From the NCBI GenBank assembly GCA_947624125.1, contig CANQIY010000050.1, forward strand, positions 1 through 7,130: DNA of 7,130 nt, written 5' to 3'. A model generated the notes under the pieces. It saw only the letters and a list, made by a program, of their open reading frames with translations, ran no database searches and was not told the origin of the DNA. The position numbers and the translations under genes are program-made. How positions within the stretch are numbered: position 1 is the stretch's first letter; each line of letters starts with the position of its first letter. This DNA is from an uncultured Bacilli bacterium. GTDB lineage: Bacteria > Bacillota_I > Bacilli_A > RF39 > UBA660. This document shows, piece by piece, positions 6,052-7,130 of this stretch.

Positions 6052-6981
6052 TTATTTTAATAAATCTAAATATTTATTTAACATTTCGATTTCTAGTTTA
6101 TTAATTAATTTAACAAAATCGGTATAATTTCCTGTAGTATGGGCCTTATCTAAGGCATTATAATATTCTAATCTTTTTTCTTTTTTGATAATTACCGGAA
6201 GATATCCACTATTCATCAAAGATAAGTTCATAACTAATCTTGAAGTTCTACCATTACCATCAACAAATGGATGTATTTTAACTAATTCGCCATGTAATAA
6301 TGCCGCTTTAATAATAGGATGGTATTTTTGCCAATTATTATAGTTAACAATTAATTTTTCCATTAATTCAGGGACAATTAAATAATCAGGTAGAATATGT
6401 AATGCTCCTTTTATTTTTACATTCTCATCTCTATATTTACCAGCATTTTTATCATCTATTCCTTTTAATATTAATTCATGAATATTTTTAATATTCCATT
6501 CCGTAATCGGTTTTTTATCTTTTATAATTTCATCTAAAAATAAAATGGCTTGCTCATGGTTAATAACTTCTAAATGTTCTTTTAAAGATTTACCACCAAT
6601 TGTAATACCTTCTAAAACAACTTGTGTTTCTCTTAAAGTTAATGTATTTCCTTCGATACCATTACTATTATAAGTCCATTCTAAATTAATAGCGTCTTTT
6701 AAAGATTTTAAAGTTTCTTTTGATATAGGCCTTTTTGAATTTAACTCTTTATTTAATTCATCAACTTTATCAAAGTAATTATTTGGTAAATCAAATTTAA
6801 ATTCAGTTTTATCACATTTAATACTTCTTTTGTCAGCAGGTTTATTAGCGTTAATTGGAATATTCCAATTGTTTCCTATTTTAATGGCACCTTCAATTCT
6901 TCCATCTTGTAATAATTGTCTTATTCTTCTTTCACTTATATGCCATTTTTGGACAGCTTCTTTTGTAGTCATAAATTCCAT
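6052..6981 (-). CDS. Fic-family protein (AMP-transferase fold) with N-terminal HTH
   Basis: Fic enzymes usually transfer AMP from ATP to hydroxyl side chains of target proteins. The 309-residue product has the complete catalytic motif HPFVDGNGRTSR (237-248, catalytic His237, phosphate-binding GNGR), the target-docking flap near GKYRDE (181-186), and an N-terminal inhibitory motif SNGIEG (106-111, the S/TxxxEG/N pattern with Glu110). This makes it a class II, self-inhibited Fic. Residues 1-45 form a MerR/excisionase-like helix-turn-helix (TTKEAVQKWHISERRIRQLL, then a wing-like IKIGNNWNIP), so it may also bind DNA. The ATG at 6979-6981 has GGAGGG five bases upstream (6987-6992). It is transcribed from its own consensus promoter, and no antitoxin gene is adjacent, which agrees with built-in inhibition. 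The target protein is unknown. Confidence 0.93.
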   Translation of the reverse strand: MEFMTTKEAVQKWHISERRIRQLLQDGRIEGAIKIGNNWNIPINANKPADKRSIKCDKTEFKFDLPNNYFDKVDELNKELNSKRPISKETLKSLKDAINLEWTYNSNGIEGNTLTLRETQVVLEGITIGGKSLKEHLEVINHEQAILFLDEIIKDKKPITEWNIKNIHELILKGIDDKNAGKYRDENVKIKGALHILPDYLIVPELMEKLIVNYNNWQKYHPIIKAALLHGELVKIHPFVDGNGRTSRLVMNLSLMNSGYLPVIIKKEKRLEYYNALDKAHTTGNYTDFVKLINKLEIEMLNKYLDLLK

Positions 6982-6998
6982 AATTTCCCTCCAATAAT

Positions 6999-7027
6999 AT
7001 TATACTGTTATCGGTAGTATTTGTCAA
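6999..7027 (-). promoter_or_regulatory. Consensus SigA-type promoter of the Fic gene
   Basis: On the minus strand, TTGACA (7022-7027) and TATAAT (6999-7004) are both exact consensus at the ideal 17-base spacing. The start site would be near 6992, so the leader is very short and the ribosome site GGAGGG (6987-6992) sits at or next to the 5' end. Such a strong promoter in front of a potentially toxic enzyme suggests repression. Confidence 0.82.
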
Positions 7028-7049
7028 CACAACTATACCATTATCGGAA
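7001..7049. promoter_or_regulatory. Two direct repeats in the Fic promoter, candidate operator
   Basis: TATACTGTTATCGGTA (7001-7016) and TATACCATTATCGGAA (7034-7049) match at 13 of 16 positions and are spaced 33 bases apart, about three helical turns. The first overlaps the -10, and the second lies just upstream of the -35. Positioned this way, a bound protein would block the promoter. The N-terminal HTH of the Fic protein itself is a candidate binder (inference). Confidence 0.6.
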
Positions 7050-7065
7050 TATTTCTTAATTCTCG

Positions 7066-7128
7066 AAGTAAATGCAACTTTTACAATGTGAGTTGCATTT
7101 ACAATGAGAATAAGTATTGCATTTACTT
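7066..7128. repeat. Cluster of inverted/direct repeats at the right edge
   Basis: Arm A is AAGTAAATGCAACT (7066-7079), arm B is AGTTGCATTTAC (7091-7102) and arm C is TTGCATTTACTT (7117-7128). A and B form a perfect 12-bp inverted repeat with an 11-base loop. A and C also form a perfect 12-bp inverted repeat. B and C share TTGCATTTAC as a direct repeat. In addition TTTACAATG(T/A)GA occurs at 7080-7091 and 7098-7109. The window ends two bases after arm C, so the cluster may continue. It could be an operator array, an iteron-like site or the end of a small palindromic element. Confidence 0.65.
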
Positions 7129-7130
7129 TG

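Noticed and set aside
7066..7128. CRISPR array
   Set aside because: Units are only 10-14 bases, orientations are mixed and the spacings (11 and 14 bases) are far too short for spacers.
1..7130. TGA-as-tryptophan genetic code (Mycoplasma-like)
   Set aside because: Reading frames of normal family length are complete under the standard code, and Trp residues in conserved positions are TGG.

Overview
The window is very AT-rich and carries nine protein-coding loci. Eight are on the minus strand and one is on the plus strand. The standard code applies: TGG is used for Trp, reading frames close with TAA or TAG, and no in-frame TGA is needed. Strong Shine-Dalgarno sites, consensus TTGACA/TATAAT promoters, a YtrA-type GntR/ABC cassette and membrane-tethered XRE regulators point to a low-GC Bacillota, most likely an uncultured or host-associated Bacilli/Erysipelotrichia/RF39-like lineage. 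TGA-as-Trp mollicutes are unlikely. No species can be named from this sequence.

Layout. (1) 191-2010, minus: a GntR(YtrA)-ABC ATPase-ABC2 permease cassette in which each gene overlaps the next as TAATG. The GntR gene is broken. Its HTH half is intact, but a deletion and frameshift separate it from a recognisable C-terminal tail that still abuts the ATPase start. Its promoter is consensus and overlaps a perfect 8-bp-arm palindrome. (2) 2184-3053, plus: a lone hypothetical gene with a TTG start and its own near-perfect extended -10 promoter. (3) 3108-4617, minus: a membrane-anchored XRE regulator overlapping a DUF4097-like beta-solenoid surface protein whose turns alternate Tyr and Cys. (4) 4720-5992, minus: an ECF sigma factor overlapping a single-pass membrane protein, probably its anti-sigma, closed by a clear intrinsic terminator. 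(5) 6052-7004, minus: a class II-type Fic (AMP-transferase family) protein with an N-terminal DNA-binding domain, behind a perfect consensus promoter that carries two direct repeats. (6) 7066-7128: a cluster of three 10-14 bp repeats running toward the window edge.

The overall theme is envelope signalling and regulation. Two separate regulator-plus-membrane-partner pairs (XRE-TM/DUF4097 and sigma/anti-sigma) sit beside a regulated ABC exporter and a Fic protein that may regulate itself. The items most worth checking are the decayed GntR gene, the Tyr/Cys-alternating solenoid, the Fic promoter repeats and the repeat cluster at the right edge.
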